Positions 1 through 11,424 of a stretch of DNA of 64,000 nucleotides are shown in pieces. The DNA is taken from NCBI RefSeq assembly GCF_910592395.1, contig NC_088313.1, positions 3,662,501-3,726,500 on the forward strand, in the 5' to 3' direction. This stretch comes from Lineus longissimus (Eukaryota; Nemertea; Pilidiophora; Heteronemertea; Lineidae). The notes beneath the pieces are model-generated. The model ran no database searches. It worked only from the letters and a program-made list of their open reading frames with translations, and was not told the DNA's origin. Position 1 is the stretch's first letter. Each line of letters opens with the position of its first letter. The translations under genes were made by a program, and so were the position numbers.

Positions 1-1714
1 GCATCATTCCGCACAGTTGAAAGGAGGAAATCGACATGACCAAGACGGAATCAGTGTTAATTTGAGTGCTAATTATATGAAGGTGTACCCGTATATTCAT
101 TATCTAGTTTTCAGCCTGCAGGCACCCTCATTATCTTTTGTGTACTTATAACCAGACTTGGTGTGGCTATTTTAGACTGTCGCTTCCCTGTCAACAACTT
201 TGGGTGGTACTCTTGCATTTATGATGGCGATTATGCGCATTTGGCAAAAAACTGGTATAAGCCAGCAAGTGCAAGCGAGCAGGGTATAACCGGCAACAGC
301 CAGTTTTTATGACCATATGAATTATGTGTCAGCGATGGCACAAAGACAATCTGGCTATTTTTGGCTATGGCTGCACTGAGATGATGATACAAAAACTCTT
401 GCTGCGGATCACGGGTCATTTACGGCATATGGCCTAAAAATCTATCTGAGACATCACAAAAAAACATGTTTTTCGAGCTGATTTTGGCTCTTTTGTAAGG
501 CAAAGTGGTGTTCTGCCCCCCAACCCCGGACCAGAAAGCAAAATAGGGTCCTTTATAACCCAAAAGGAAATATAATATTCCTTTTGGAAATAGTACTACT
601 CCAATACCAAAATCACAACTGGCGACTGTAGTATATGGGATTCCCGCCCAATTGCTATGCAGCAGGTGTGTGACATACAAGTTTATTGGCGACAGCCGTT
701 GGGATAATGGACAAAGAGGTCTCTTCCATTAGGGGACATCACAAGAGCAGACGTGAATCAGTTGTCATGATTCGTCTACGATACAGTTGGCCAAAAGCTT
801 TCTGCATCGTTACAGATACAGACAATGAGAGCTGATGTTGGTGAGACATCATCAACCACAGCTCTTCAACACGGTGAAGGATAATCAATGGCTAAATGTT
901 AGCAAATGATTTGTTGGTGCAATCTTAATACCATGGTGATAATTAGTAAGTTTCCGTCAATATTTGGGGCTTGCAGGTCAACCCGGGAATCATATCGAGA
1001 GACAACCAGAAAAAGTGATGGTGGTCGACTTCCAAGCTTTGTTTGTTAGGACTGAGCCACCTTGTTGACAGAATGGCCCCTTTCTCTAGATAGAAAGCAA
1101 GGGAGCTTATATCATTCACTTGAAGTTTGAACATTATTTATACTGAGGAATTCAGTTAATTAAAAGAGCATCAAACTCAAAAACCAACTGGTCCTTTTTA
1201 ACACAATGAACCTATTGATGGTGTAATTCTATATAATGATATTTCTTTATCTAAATATCACCATATGCTCCAAGCAATGGATGTTGCACTGAGCTAACAG
1301 TACAAAAGCATTGTGACCAATTTCAATGATTATTGTTGCAGTGTAGCCATAATGTCTAGGAATTTGCACACATAATGGGCACATGTATGGGAATAGAGTT
1401 TTCATTGTTGACAAGCCACAGTTTCAGTGTCATCCTGAACAGCTTGATCCACTGACATTTCCAAATTTAACGATAACAAAACCGCCACATGTGATCCGCT
1501 AACCGATAAAAACTTCCTAGCGATGCCGTGTTAAAATGTCAAGGAATGATGAACACAAAATCTGACATACCACGGTATTTTCCTACGAAAACTCTTTTTT
1601 GGCAGATTTGATGGGAAACAAACCAACCACTTTATAAACAAAGCTGACAAAACATCAAATGCATTCTCAACTGATTTCAACTTCGATATAATTATTCTCA
1701 GAATTGCTAAAAAA
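1..1714. other. Non-coding stretch, no gene recognised
   Basis: Only short chance reading frames are present, none with a recognisable domain or convincing splice context. Apart from the small hairpin at 560-587 I see nothing distinctive. Confidence 0.6.
560..587. repeat. Short perfect hairpin, 10-bp arms
   Basis: The arms CCAAAAGGAA (560-569) and TTCCTTTTGG (578-587) are exact reverse complements around an 8-nt AT-only loop. No function is evident. Confidence 0.7.
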
Positions 1715-1896
1715 TTGCCAAACTCTTTATAAACATGTTATACAATGGGTGATATGAATAAAGACGAGCGAATGCTTTTACTTCAATTTTGTACAGAAAG
1801 GCCTAGTGTAAATGTACGTGGAGTCTTAGAAAAAAGCATTTGCTCGTCTTTATTCATATCACCCATTGTATAACATGTTTATAAAGAGTTTGGCAA
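1715..1896. repeat. Long inverted repeat, 65-bp arms, 52-bp spacer
   Basis: The left arm 1715-1779 and right arm 1832-1896 are reverse complements with a single mismatch (C/T within GAGCGAATGC versus GCATTTGCTC). The spacer 1780-1831 is unrelated. A transcript would fold into a 65-bp near-perfect duplex. The outer ends read TTGCCAAACTC and GAGTTTGGCAA. Similar A-rich words (CTAAAAAATTG left, CTAAAATTG right) lie just outside and could be a decayed target duplication. It could be a young foldback/MITE-type element or a hairpin-RNA source. There is no coding potential. Confidence 0.9.
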
Positions 1897-2948
1897 ACTC
1901 TAAAATTGTCCATCTCATTATAACGTTACCACCTACTTCACTTGATATCCTTCAAGGCTAAGGCCATACCTTATTGCTAATTTTGTAATTTCACTGCAAA
2001 GGAATGTCTAATTGCCGCAACCCTCACAAGAAATAAATAGCTAAAGCTTCACTTTGAAATCAGATTGTCAACAAGATACGCTTTATTATGAACACATTTA
2101 TATGACTTTGAAATAACACCTGTCTGCTTCTCTAGGCTGATGAAGGCTATTGACTTTCTTTGGTTTCCTTCCAAAGGTTGATACCCCATTAGGCTGTGGT
2201 CCAATCCAGAAACGGCCTTAGTTTTTGAAAGCGTATCTGTATTTTTGGGGCAGAGCAAAAATGATTTTATTAAAATCAGTAAGTGCTACTTCACATAAAA
2301 CAAATTTTTTTGCAAAGATAGTTGCTCCTGAAACAGCTATATTGACATTAGTGACCAGAAAATCATTTCCACTGCTCTCAAGTGATAGAAAGATTTAGTT
2401 TATATTTTGTCTAATAGGTGGCAGGTCTGAATTAATCTGGTATTGTCACCTAGGAGTCATTTGATGAACTAAAATAACTGCAGTGCAAAAGAAATCTGCA
2501 ATGGCGATCAATATATATTTTATCACAAAATCTGTGAAACTATCATGATCAGTTTGATACTAACTTTGTTTTCAGATGAAAAGATATGAAGTTATGGTTC
2601 CAACCAGGCCAACATCAGGACACATATGTTGTTGAATCAATACATCAGAAATTCTCATTAAAGTTTATCACGAAACGAATCTGACGATCCACTGTTGTGT
2701 GAAATTAACGCACATGTAACAATAATAGACTTAAATTAGAGTGTACTTTGTAACCTCATCTACCATTGCGTGACAAGTATATTGCATGCTGTTTTCACTG
2801 CTTCTGCTACAGTATACTGCGCTGCTGGGGCCGTCAGCTGCCCCACTTACATGTCCTATAGTATGATAGACATATTGAATTTTTTGCCCGTCACTCCGCG
2901 GAGCAAAAAGGGGACATGAACTTCGTCCGTATATCTGTCTATCCGGCC
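1897..2948. other. Non-coding stretch
   Basis: AT-rich sequence with no recognisable gene or repeat. Confidence 0.6.
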
Positions 2949-3260
2949 ACTAGTGAACGCAATATCTGTAGAAGTTTCCAAAGTATCACAGCCAAGTTTG
3001 GTGTGTTCGTACACAGGCAGTGGTATTGAAAAGTACGTCACCACATATAATCCCAGATGGCTGCAACCTGATGTGTTGAAATCTCCTGTGCACTTGTAAA
3101 CGCAATATCTGTAGAAGTAAGCAATGTATCCAAGCCAACTTTGGTTGGTGGCACATGTACTGTACATGCAGGCGTAAGAACCCTATCGAAAATGAGGTCA
3201 CCACATCAAAATCCAAGGTGGCTGCCACCTTATGTTTTGAAATCATGTGAGTGCACTTGT
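2949..3260. repeat. Diverged tandem duplication, about 142-160 bp unit
   Basis: The word AACGCAATATCTGTAGAAGT begins both halves (about 2955 and 3097). It is followed in both by related blocks: CAAGCCAA.TTTGGT, GGCGT/GGCAGT, a GTCACCACAT block, then TGGCTGC. and TGTTTTGAAAT. The unit length is about 142 bp with indels. A third start (TGCACTTGTGAGAGTGAACACC) follows at about 3252. This looks like an old, diverged repeat family rather than coding sequence, although short overlapping reading frames run through it on both strands. Confidence 0.7.
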
Positions 3261-5048
3261 GAGAGTGAACACCCTTCAGTGACGTGGGACCTGGGCGTAA
3301 CGCTTGTTTTACTTGTCTCTTGTGTATGACCCAGGCAAACATCCGAAAAACTTATAAAACAGTACACACATTTGATCAATAAGGTTGTCACTTTTTGAAT
3401 GGAAGCACAACTGCTGTGTTTTAAAGACAGAGAAGGTGTTTCTATACCATCACCCTCCATGAGCAGCAAATGGACTGCATGCTGTTTTTACTGGTTGTTG
3501 CAGTGCTGCACTGCTGGAGGACCGGCTGTTATACTGGCGCAAATGTCCAACACATGCTGTGTTTTAAAACAAAATTACCCGTCTGTATGAGCAAGACAAA
3601 ATCGGGTGAGGTACAAAAAAACAATACAAACATCTGATCGATAATCTAAGTAATTAGTTGGTGAATGTAACAAACACCAAACTGTGCTGTACGACTAGAA
3701 AGGCGTTTCAACACAGTTGGATGTTGCATCTGGCATCGTCGCATTGTTGTTTTTCTCAATATGACATCAACACGTTTCACACCCAGATGTCATAAGGTCA
3801 ATTCGGGTACATATTGGAAAAGTCTTGCACAGATTTTGGACTGTTTCACCAAAATTTCATGTCCTCAGGGGTACAGCTCAATACACATTGCAAAAATACA
3901 TAACCAACTGATTTTACCCGGAGTCCAAATATGTGAGTTGTAAAGACGACAAACCAAGTTTGTCAATCTGATATAATTGTGTTGCTTCGTACATGTATAT
4001 GTCCTATCCGACATGTCAGAAGGGGAGCTCAGGCAGCATACCAGCATCGAGATTTCATCCATTTTTCACCTGAACCCTGCATCCAAGACCAGATTAACTG
4101 CCCATAACCTTTCATTACTTTTCCATGGCAAGGTTCATTTCTTACAAATTTTTGATAGAAATGCAGAAAAAATAACAAACCCTCTAAAGAGGTTTATCAT
4201 TCTGTACAAAATATATATATACATGCAGTTTTCTCGATATTTTTTATGAGAAGATAGGGATTAGAGACAGCATCTTTTCTATGTCATTTTCCTATGTTCC
4301 ACCCACACTGTTTCACCAAGTAAATAATGATTTGCTGCTGTATTCAGCTTTACTCACGGTAGTACACAACATAACCTGGTTTATTCCCAACTACACAAAC
4401 TTACCTTAAAATAGTTTCAAAAAGGGAAAATTCAGACAAATTTCATAAACCTCAATATAACAGCTTCATTATTCCCATGCAAAAGTGCACATGACCTGTC
4501 ACAGGAGACATGTTAAAAATTGACTTGACTAGCTTATTGATTGATTGATTGCATCGGTTCATTTGTCAAAATCTGCAAGTCGTGACATAAGCGAGAAGAA
4601 GCCTTGAATAAAATATGATGCATTTTGCTATTTCACGCTTGAGCATATCGCAATTTGCCGTAGCAGTTCTGAGTAGCATCATGCTGTGATTCGAGTTGTA
4701 GTGTCTAGTTTTGAAGGCGGCAGCTGGCTCTAGAGATTCTTATGTCCAGCATACTCTCTCCTCCACAACACACGCATGATAAATGGGCGACAGGAAAAAG
4801 ATGCTACAAAATAATTTTTGTCTTTGTTAAGGTACTTGGTGCTAGGATAGAGATCCAATTCATCATCTTTTTCTGTGTATGCTATATCATTTGGTAAGTA
4901 AAACTTAAACGCATCCATCACTTGATGGCTGTATATTAATCACTGATGAACCAAATGACGCCAGCTTCTGAATCAACTGATCAATTTACAATATCATATA
5001 AGAAACTTACATGTAGTTGTTTTAACTGATACGTTTTTTAAAGTTATG
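3261..5048. other. Non-coding stretch
   Basis: No recognisable gene. There are several short ATG-initiated frames without family resemblance. Confidence 0.55.
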
Positions 5049-5373
5049 CATTTTTGTATGTTAACTTAAATGACTCATTCTGACTCAAATATCTTTTTGA
5101 ATCATTTTTGTATGTTAACTTAAATGACTCATTCTGACTCAAATATCTTTTTGAATCATTTTTGTATGTTAACTTAAATGACTCATTCTGACTCAAATAT
5201 CTTTTTGAATCATTTTTGTATGTTAACTTAAATGACTCATTCTGACTCAAATATCTTTTTGAATCATTTTTGTATGTTAACTTTAATGACTCATTCTGAC
5301 TCAAATATCTTTTTGAATCATTTTTGTATGTTAACTTAAATGACTCATTCTGACTCAAATATCTTTTTTGAAT
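5049..5373. repeat. Minisatellite, 54 bp x 6, with two AP-1 sites per unit
   Basis: Six nearly identical head-to-tail units start at 5049, 5103, 5157, 5211, 5265 and 5319. Only one substitution (5283 region, CTTTAATG) and one extra T in the last unit are seen. Each unit contains TGACTCATTCTGACTCA, that is two perfect AP-1/TRE heptamers with centres 10 bp apart, plus GTTAAC. Because 54 is a multiple of three, the minus strand is open through the array and would read an 18-residue repeat (..SQNESFKLTYKNDSKRYL..). I regard that as a by-product of the satellite. Confidence 0.95.
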
Positions 5374-7717
5374 CGCTTTTGACCAATGATAATGTTATAA
5401 ACATGTCAGCCTATGACACTCAAAACAGTCAGAGAAGACACTGATATAAGTACATGTACTTTATCAAAAACCCTCAGGGACAATGCCGTCATTGTCTTCA
5501 TGCCTAATTGAAGGATTGCAATAAAAGGACATATGCAGTGATGTAAAATCGGTTTACAACTCTTTCATTACATCATGTGATTATCTGACAAAAACATTAA
5601 CAAATCCGGAAATTAGCCCACGTATCAACTCTTTCCTAATGGAGATGCACACCATTTTCTGCTACTTTGCACCAAAAATACTCCACTAAGGAATAAGCCT
5701 CTTAGTGTGTAACTGCCTGAATAGACTGTACAACAATCATGATGATCGGGTTAAAGGGGAACGCCGTCCAATTACTTTTGGTCTAACTATATCTACCTCC
5801 TATTTCTAACGCCAAGCAATTGTGCATTATCTTTAAGCAATTGGTATGGGTATCAATTTTCCCCATCAAGAATCGAACATCAAATCTGCTTGAGAAGAAA
5901 CCTTACAAATCACATTAGAGGCCACATCATCATCAAGAAGAAACCATCTCAAGGCTACACCTCCAACCGAACCGAAACCCTTTTTAGTCATGGCCCCTCC
6001 TTAATCACCTCCACACCATTATTGCCCAGGGCTTGCGTGATGTCCCACGGCATTGACCAGAGACTGGAAGCGCTTATTACTAATGGTTGTTTCTGCTGAC
6101 GTCCGCCAATTACGTTGTGACAGCTCTAACAGTGACCATGACAATATTATGCCCATTTGTCAGATGATTTGTCGATTAGCAATTAATCCGAGAGAGCATG
6201 AACGATTTTTTATGTATTTTTGTAGTTGTGAGGCAGAATTTTTATATGTGTTTGTCTGAAGGTTTCCTTCACCACAATTTTAGGTATGGTTTGTTGAGCT
6301 AACCAGAACATCAGTTTACACTGAATTCGCTGTGAAAGCTGTCCCTGAATACAAGAATTTGCCGAATATTTCAGGAGTCCAATAAGTCATCGCATATCTA
6401 AAGATTCTATGGGTAACCAGTACTATCCCTTACTCCGCACATCACCAAGGCCAGAAAGTCTACTGTGCTCACCCACCAGTGCCACAAAAATATCATGATG
6501 AAGTTGTGATCCACTTCCGTATGCAGGAAGCATGACCATGCGCGGCTATCATTCATCAACGATCCCTAGGATGTATATTAGATCATGATCTGTCAATTTT
6601 TTACCATTTATCCCATTACTTCCATCAATTGATTCCCGCGCAACGATTCTGTGCACAGTGCGACAGGTCATAATGAAGGCCATGGGGAGATGCAAATACT
6701 TCTCGCAACTTAGAGTTGCATATCATAGCTAGCCTCGCATATGCCTCATTTCTTCAAGACATAAGCGAGTATCATTTGCTGGTCCTCCATTCTCTCCCCA
6801 CTCACTCTCAGACTCCTACCTCTATGTCACAGGACAAGCTATAAACCATGGCTTATAAAAGTCACATAGTTTTCGATGTAAACCTAAAGGGAGACTATAG
6901 GCATAGGTTCTTATGCTGTCTGCCATCTCTTACTTGTTTCTCACAAAACTCCCGCGGCACAACCAAACTTGATGACGTGCCTCTACAAATCCCTCATGCA
7001 TTTCAGTACCAAATCAACTCACAATTTAATTGTATTTTTTGTCAGTAGTTTGTGCATTTCTATCAGAGCGGCAACCACAATTGTTGATTTTCTGTCACTG
7101 TGACTACAATCTCTCTCAAAAGCCCCACAAACCACATTTGGCGAACTTGCGTCTAAATCTGTGATAATTTGGAGAGAATGTGTCTGATTTGTTCTCCTTG
7201 ACACGAGCGGCCCGCAGAATGAACCTAATTTTAGATCAAGTGGGTAAACGACTGCGGGGTAGTGAGGCTGATGAAGTCGTCTCGCACGGCGGAATCAGAT
7301 TGTCCCATTCAAATTACGCCAGTTTTCATCAAAGATGCTTCATCACGCGGAGGGGTCGATTGGATTAACACCGGGTTGATGTGTTTAGTGACTTGTAGCA
7401 TTCAGATTGATGAAAGAAGTGCCCGGGTTGGTTTAAACTGTGCGTTGTTTATTCCGACAGAACTTTTTCTCTCGTCTAGTGTTTTAGAGGCATTGACTGC
7501 AGATGGTTAAAGTTGGGACTCCAACATAATTGTGATTTTATTGCTGATGAGATTGCAAATGGGATATGGTATGTTATACTTCTGGTCACCACAGTCATGT
7601 TGCAAGTAAATCTCAATCAAGAATTGCATTGAGGACTTCCGAACTTGACAGTCCCTGGTCCCAAAAGTATTTGAAGTATTTTCTTCATCATGTACCACCC
7701 CAGCTTGAAGATCTTTT
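5374..7717. other. Non-coding stretch
   Basis: No gene is recognised. A TTAAAGGGGAACGCC motif at about 5752 and CTAAAGGGAGACTATAGG at about 6881 resemble terminal sequences of small TTAA-type elements, but I could not find matching opposite ends. Confidence 0.5.
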
Positions 7718-7935
7718 AAGATATATTTGATATATATCTTTTAAGATATATATATTTTAAGATATATTTTAAGATATATTTTAAGATATATTAAGATATA
7801 TTTTAAGATATATTTTAAGATATATTTTAAGATATATTTTAAGATATATTTTAAGATATATTTAAGAATATATTTCAAGATATTTTTTAAGATATATTTT
7901 AAGATATATTTGACCATTAAGATATATTTGACCAT
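7718..7935. repeat. AT-rich satellite, about 12-bp unit
   Basis: Roughly 15-18 imperfect copies of TTTTAAGATATA run from about 7718 to 7935. The last copies acquire a TTTGACCATT word that is reused in the palindromes just downstream. The minus strand reads a KYIL-type repeat, which is satellite-derived and not a gene. Confidence 0.9.
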
Positions 7936-7962
7936 TTAACTAAGAAGCTAACAAGAATAGTC

Positions 7963-8039
7963 ACCATTCTTGTAAGCTTACAAGAATGGTCAAATATATT
8001 TGACCATTCTTGTAAGCTTCTTAGTGTTAACTAAGAAGC
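7963..8039. repeat. Overlapping perfect palindromes (28 bp and 46 bp) and a 9-bp hairpin
   Basis: 7963-7990 is a perfect 28-bp palindrome centred on AAGCTT. 7974-8019 is a perfect 46-bp palindrome centred on TATA. They share the block 7974-7990. A further stem, GCTTCTTAG/CTAAGAAGC (8016-8024 and 8031-8039), follows directly. Copies of AAGAATGGTCAA continue to about 8060. The region could adopt alternative cruciforms and looks like nested ends of foldback elements. Confidence 0.95.
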
Positions 8040-8059
8040 AAGAATGGTCAAGAATGGTC

Positions 8060-9009
8060 AAACATATTTGTCACAAGAACCGCCAAACCAGATGCTCCTT
8101 CTAACAGTTTTTTCCCATTAAAGGCAAGGGGCCATTATCTAAGAACTAGCCATCCACTTAACTATATCTCTCAATATATCACCAGCAGTTTTTTCTCCCC
8201 TGAAAGTGGCTTGGCTGGCAGCCTGACGCACTCATCTCTTCTAAGCACTGCTGTCGACACTTTTTTCCCTTTTAGGAACACAGACCCAAAGCCTCAGAAG
8301 CAGGATAGCACAGCCAACAAGGGATCAATATAAACCAAAAGATTCTAACATGTCCAAACTAGATATATACGGTAAAATGTAATGTCAATATCCCCTTTTT
8401 TCACATTAAAAACCAGCTTTAGGTCCAAATACAATTTCTTCAATACAGCAAAGTACTTCTTTTATTCCACCAATATGAACTTGTCATTTTGGCCTTCCTT
8501 GTGACGCAGGCACTTTCCAATTTTTTCAAACATTTCAATATTGGAAGATGAAAGCTAATGCCTTAGGCGAGGCAGAACAATATGACCATGTAACTCGCAA
8601 GCTGTCGTCGCTCACAAAAGCGGAAAAATGACGTGCAGACAAATGCTTATATTTAATTGATTTCATGGGATATCTTGCGGTCAAACTTGCGCAGTTTAAA
8701 TACAGACTTCTCTTTTGATTCTTTGTCAAGACGTCTGCCTGGGGCTATCTGTCATATTTGGGAGCTGCTGTCTTTCTTATTTCAATTCATCACAAGACTT
8801 CATTTAATAATGGAGTGTTTGGTATTCATAACATCAATAACAAAGTTTTTGAGTCTTTGTAAGTCACTTTGAACTGATCATTGTACATGCGTCTTACAAT
8901 GTTCGTTTACTTGCAACCTCACCAATTAAATTTTCTAATCCATCTGAAAGACTGCTTCATTCTGCTGAAGACATATACTGTAAAGCACTAATTTGCAGAT
9001 GTGTTATCT
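8060..9009. other. Non-coding stretch
   Basis: Nothing beyond short chance reading frames. Confidence 0.55.
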
Positions 9010-9185
9010 CATGTGGTTGCTGCGACAGCCAATTTTTGTCACAAACAAGAAAATCTTTTTGTCTTACATCACAGAGACCTGCAAAAAAATCAAACCGGTT
9101 TGATATTTGTAGTATTTGTTGTGTTTAGCAACAAAACAATTTTTGTCTGATGTGATAATTATTCGAGGTCGCAACAACAAATATC
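9010..9185. repeat. Degenerate foldback with 16-bp perfect core palindrome
   Basis: ATCAAACCGGTTTGAT (9089-9104) is a perfect palindrome. On both sides diverged inverted blocks can be paired by eye: GGTTGCTGCGAC near 9015 with the complement of GTCGCAACAAC near 9170, and CTTACATCACA with TGATGTGATAA. This suggests an old foldback element of about 170 bp. Pairing outside the core is loose. Confidence 0.5.
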
Positions 9186-10559
9186 TTGTGTCTGCATGTT
9201 GCTTTTCCCAATAATGTTATCATAATACCACTAATGGCATCAGTGCCAATAAGGGTCAAAAACCTTTATACTAACCCCCTCATATTGATCAGACAATCAA
9301 AGTAATTGGTTAGATTCAGAGTACCAGGTACGCTTGGTTGAAACTCATCATTTTAGAGTCTTTAATCTGAGGGAGACCATCACAATCAGGTTCGATCAGA
9401 CAGCAGACTAATAGACAGGCATTCGCTCACAATCAATGATGTTATTCATGTGATGAAAATGTATTGTAAGAAGTCACCTACCATGTTTCTGTCAAACTTT
9501 CAAAGAGGGCATCTCAGCCTGAAATCTGTTGTTGCAGAATACAACCAAGTTTGCCTTCAACACAATCCCTCAACCCAGGACAACACGTGTGGACACAATC
9601 AGTAAGAGTACAGGTACATAGAGAATTTCCTGGGAGATGTGAATTATAATTATTAATTGTTTCATCATTGGGCAATTTGTGTTGACAACCCAAAGGAAAG
9701 GAAGAGTCGTCTAGGACCTCAGAGGTGACAGGTGCCAATGTTTCCATTCCACAACTCCGCTAGCCTGACAAAGAGATAGCTCCCAACGCTAAAGGTCATC
9801 CCAATCAGTGTGACAGATGGGGGATATCAATAGTCATGTCCCTCCTGTGCTATTTACCCGACAGGCTAATGCTTTTATCGCCAATGCAAGAACATGTCAC
9901 AGGACTACTAAGAGAATTCACTTATTTGCAGCACTGATGTTATCAATATATCACACTCATACACATCAAGGTCACAAATGTAACATCTACAGGAGCGTCC
10001 TTGATTGTTGCCTGCCTGAATCAGTCCCTGAAGTGACACTAATTATACCGGTCCTTATTCAGTACCTACACACCCATCCTTCTTCATTTTGTGTCAGCCT
10101 CATTAAGATTTGCATAATGACAATCCTAGCTGCCCAAAACCAATATTCATTCAGGATTGTCATATAAGAAGATCCCCCGTATACAATAATCCTCAGACAA
10201 AGTTGTTTATGTTAGTACCAAAGCCTGTCTCTCGACAAGGACAAAGTAAAGAATACACTTTCTGAAGGTCAATGTGAAGATTAAGTGTCAGCCGGACAAT
10301 GATATCCCATTAGTAGTCCATTCCCAATACTATGTATTTACCCACAAAGTTCCAAGAGTGAAACCTAAGAATACTGCTGAGTCTTAACCTCCTTCAGTGC
10401 TTCCTTTCAAAGCTAATTGCAGGTATTATGTGTATAAGGTCTACAATATAAATAACCCGTGAGAGCACTCGCAAGCTTTAGAGTACATGGGGAAGGAGAA
10501 TAGAAAGAGATATCTTCAAATGACTCCTCACCGGCAACAAGGAGCACAACTGTACAATG
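9186..10559. other. Non-coding stretch
   Basis: An open frame of 116 codons (9817-10167, +) has no recognisable family features or repeat structure. No gene is called. Confidence 0.5.
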
Positions 10560-10905
10560 GATCATCGGTTACAACTTGCATAACTTGACATAGGAACACC
10601 AGTAACAAAATGCATAACTGGACAATGGATCAACAACTAGAATAACAGGATAACCGAGCACTGGACAAGGGAACATCAGTAACAACTTGCATAACTGGAC
10701 AACTGAGCACTGGTGAAAAAATGCATGACTGGACAATTGAGCACCAGTTACAACTTGCATAACTGGACAACTGAGCACCGGTCACCACTTGCATAACTGG
10801 ACAACTGAGCACAGGTGAAAACCAGCATAAACTGGACAATTGATTATCGGTTACAATTTGTATAACTGGACGTTGGAGCACTGGTAACTACTTGTATAAC
10901 TCTAC
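10560..10905. repeat. Minisatellite, about 34 bp x 9
   Basis: Repeated core CTTGCATAACTGGACAA followed by (C/T)TGAGCACCGGT-type sequence. Two well-preserved neighbours start at 10755 and 10789 (34-bp period). The copies are substantially diverged, especially the second, which contains AACAGGATAACC. Two overlapping minus-strand frames here read Cys/Val-rich repeats and are explained by the array. Confidence 0.85.
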
Positions 10906-11407
10906 AAGTCAGATACTTGGCACAATACTTTCTACCTCTTACCGGAACTGATTATGTGGCTTACAAAAGAACATACAGAATAAGCGATCACTCAATTGTC
11001 GGCCAGTTTCCTCGCTTAGATCCTCAATCCATCAGCTAGCAAAATAACAAAATATCAACACGAGTTAATCAGCCATTTCTGGCACCAATTCATCATTCTG
11101 TCACTAGGTTGTCATATGAACACAAATATTTCCAGAGCAGACAAGGCAAAATCATATAGCTATGCCTGCTGCACCATTGAGCCACTTACAAGCCAAATAG
11201 GTCGAAGGATAATTCGATGTTCTACTATAAGAAGCAGCACTCCCCTGGGAGGGATGCTGGCTGGACCAAATTTGACCTTTCCAGTGGAGATTTGTCTCTT
11301 GGTACCTATTATTGATGGAGAGAGAAAGGGCAAAGCTGTTATTTTGCCACTATGCGTCTGTTACACAAACCTCATTTCTACTACCTCTCGCTCACCCATT
11401 GACCTCA

Positions 11408-11424
11408 CCCCCCCCCCCCCCCCC
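11408..11424. repeat. Homopolymer, 17 C
   Basis: An uninterrupted run of 17 C. The complementary strand is a G run able to form G-quadruplex structure in principle. Confidence 0.95.

Noticed and set aside
5044-5358. 104-codon minus-strand frame with an 18-residue repeat
   Set aside because: Entirely produced by a 54-bp satellite whose length is a multiple of three. No splice or start context supports a gene.
7741-7935. Minus-strand KYILKYIL frame
   Set aside because: Translation of the AT-rich satellite.
9817-10167. 116-codon plus-strand frame
   Set aside because: No domain, no homology recognised, composition like its surroundings; compatible with chance in 64 kb.
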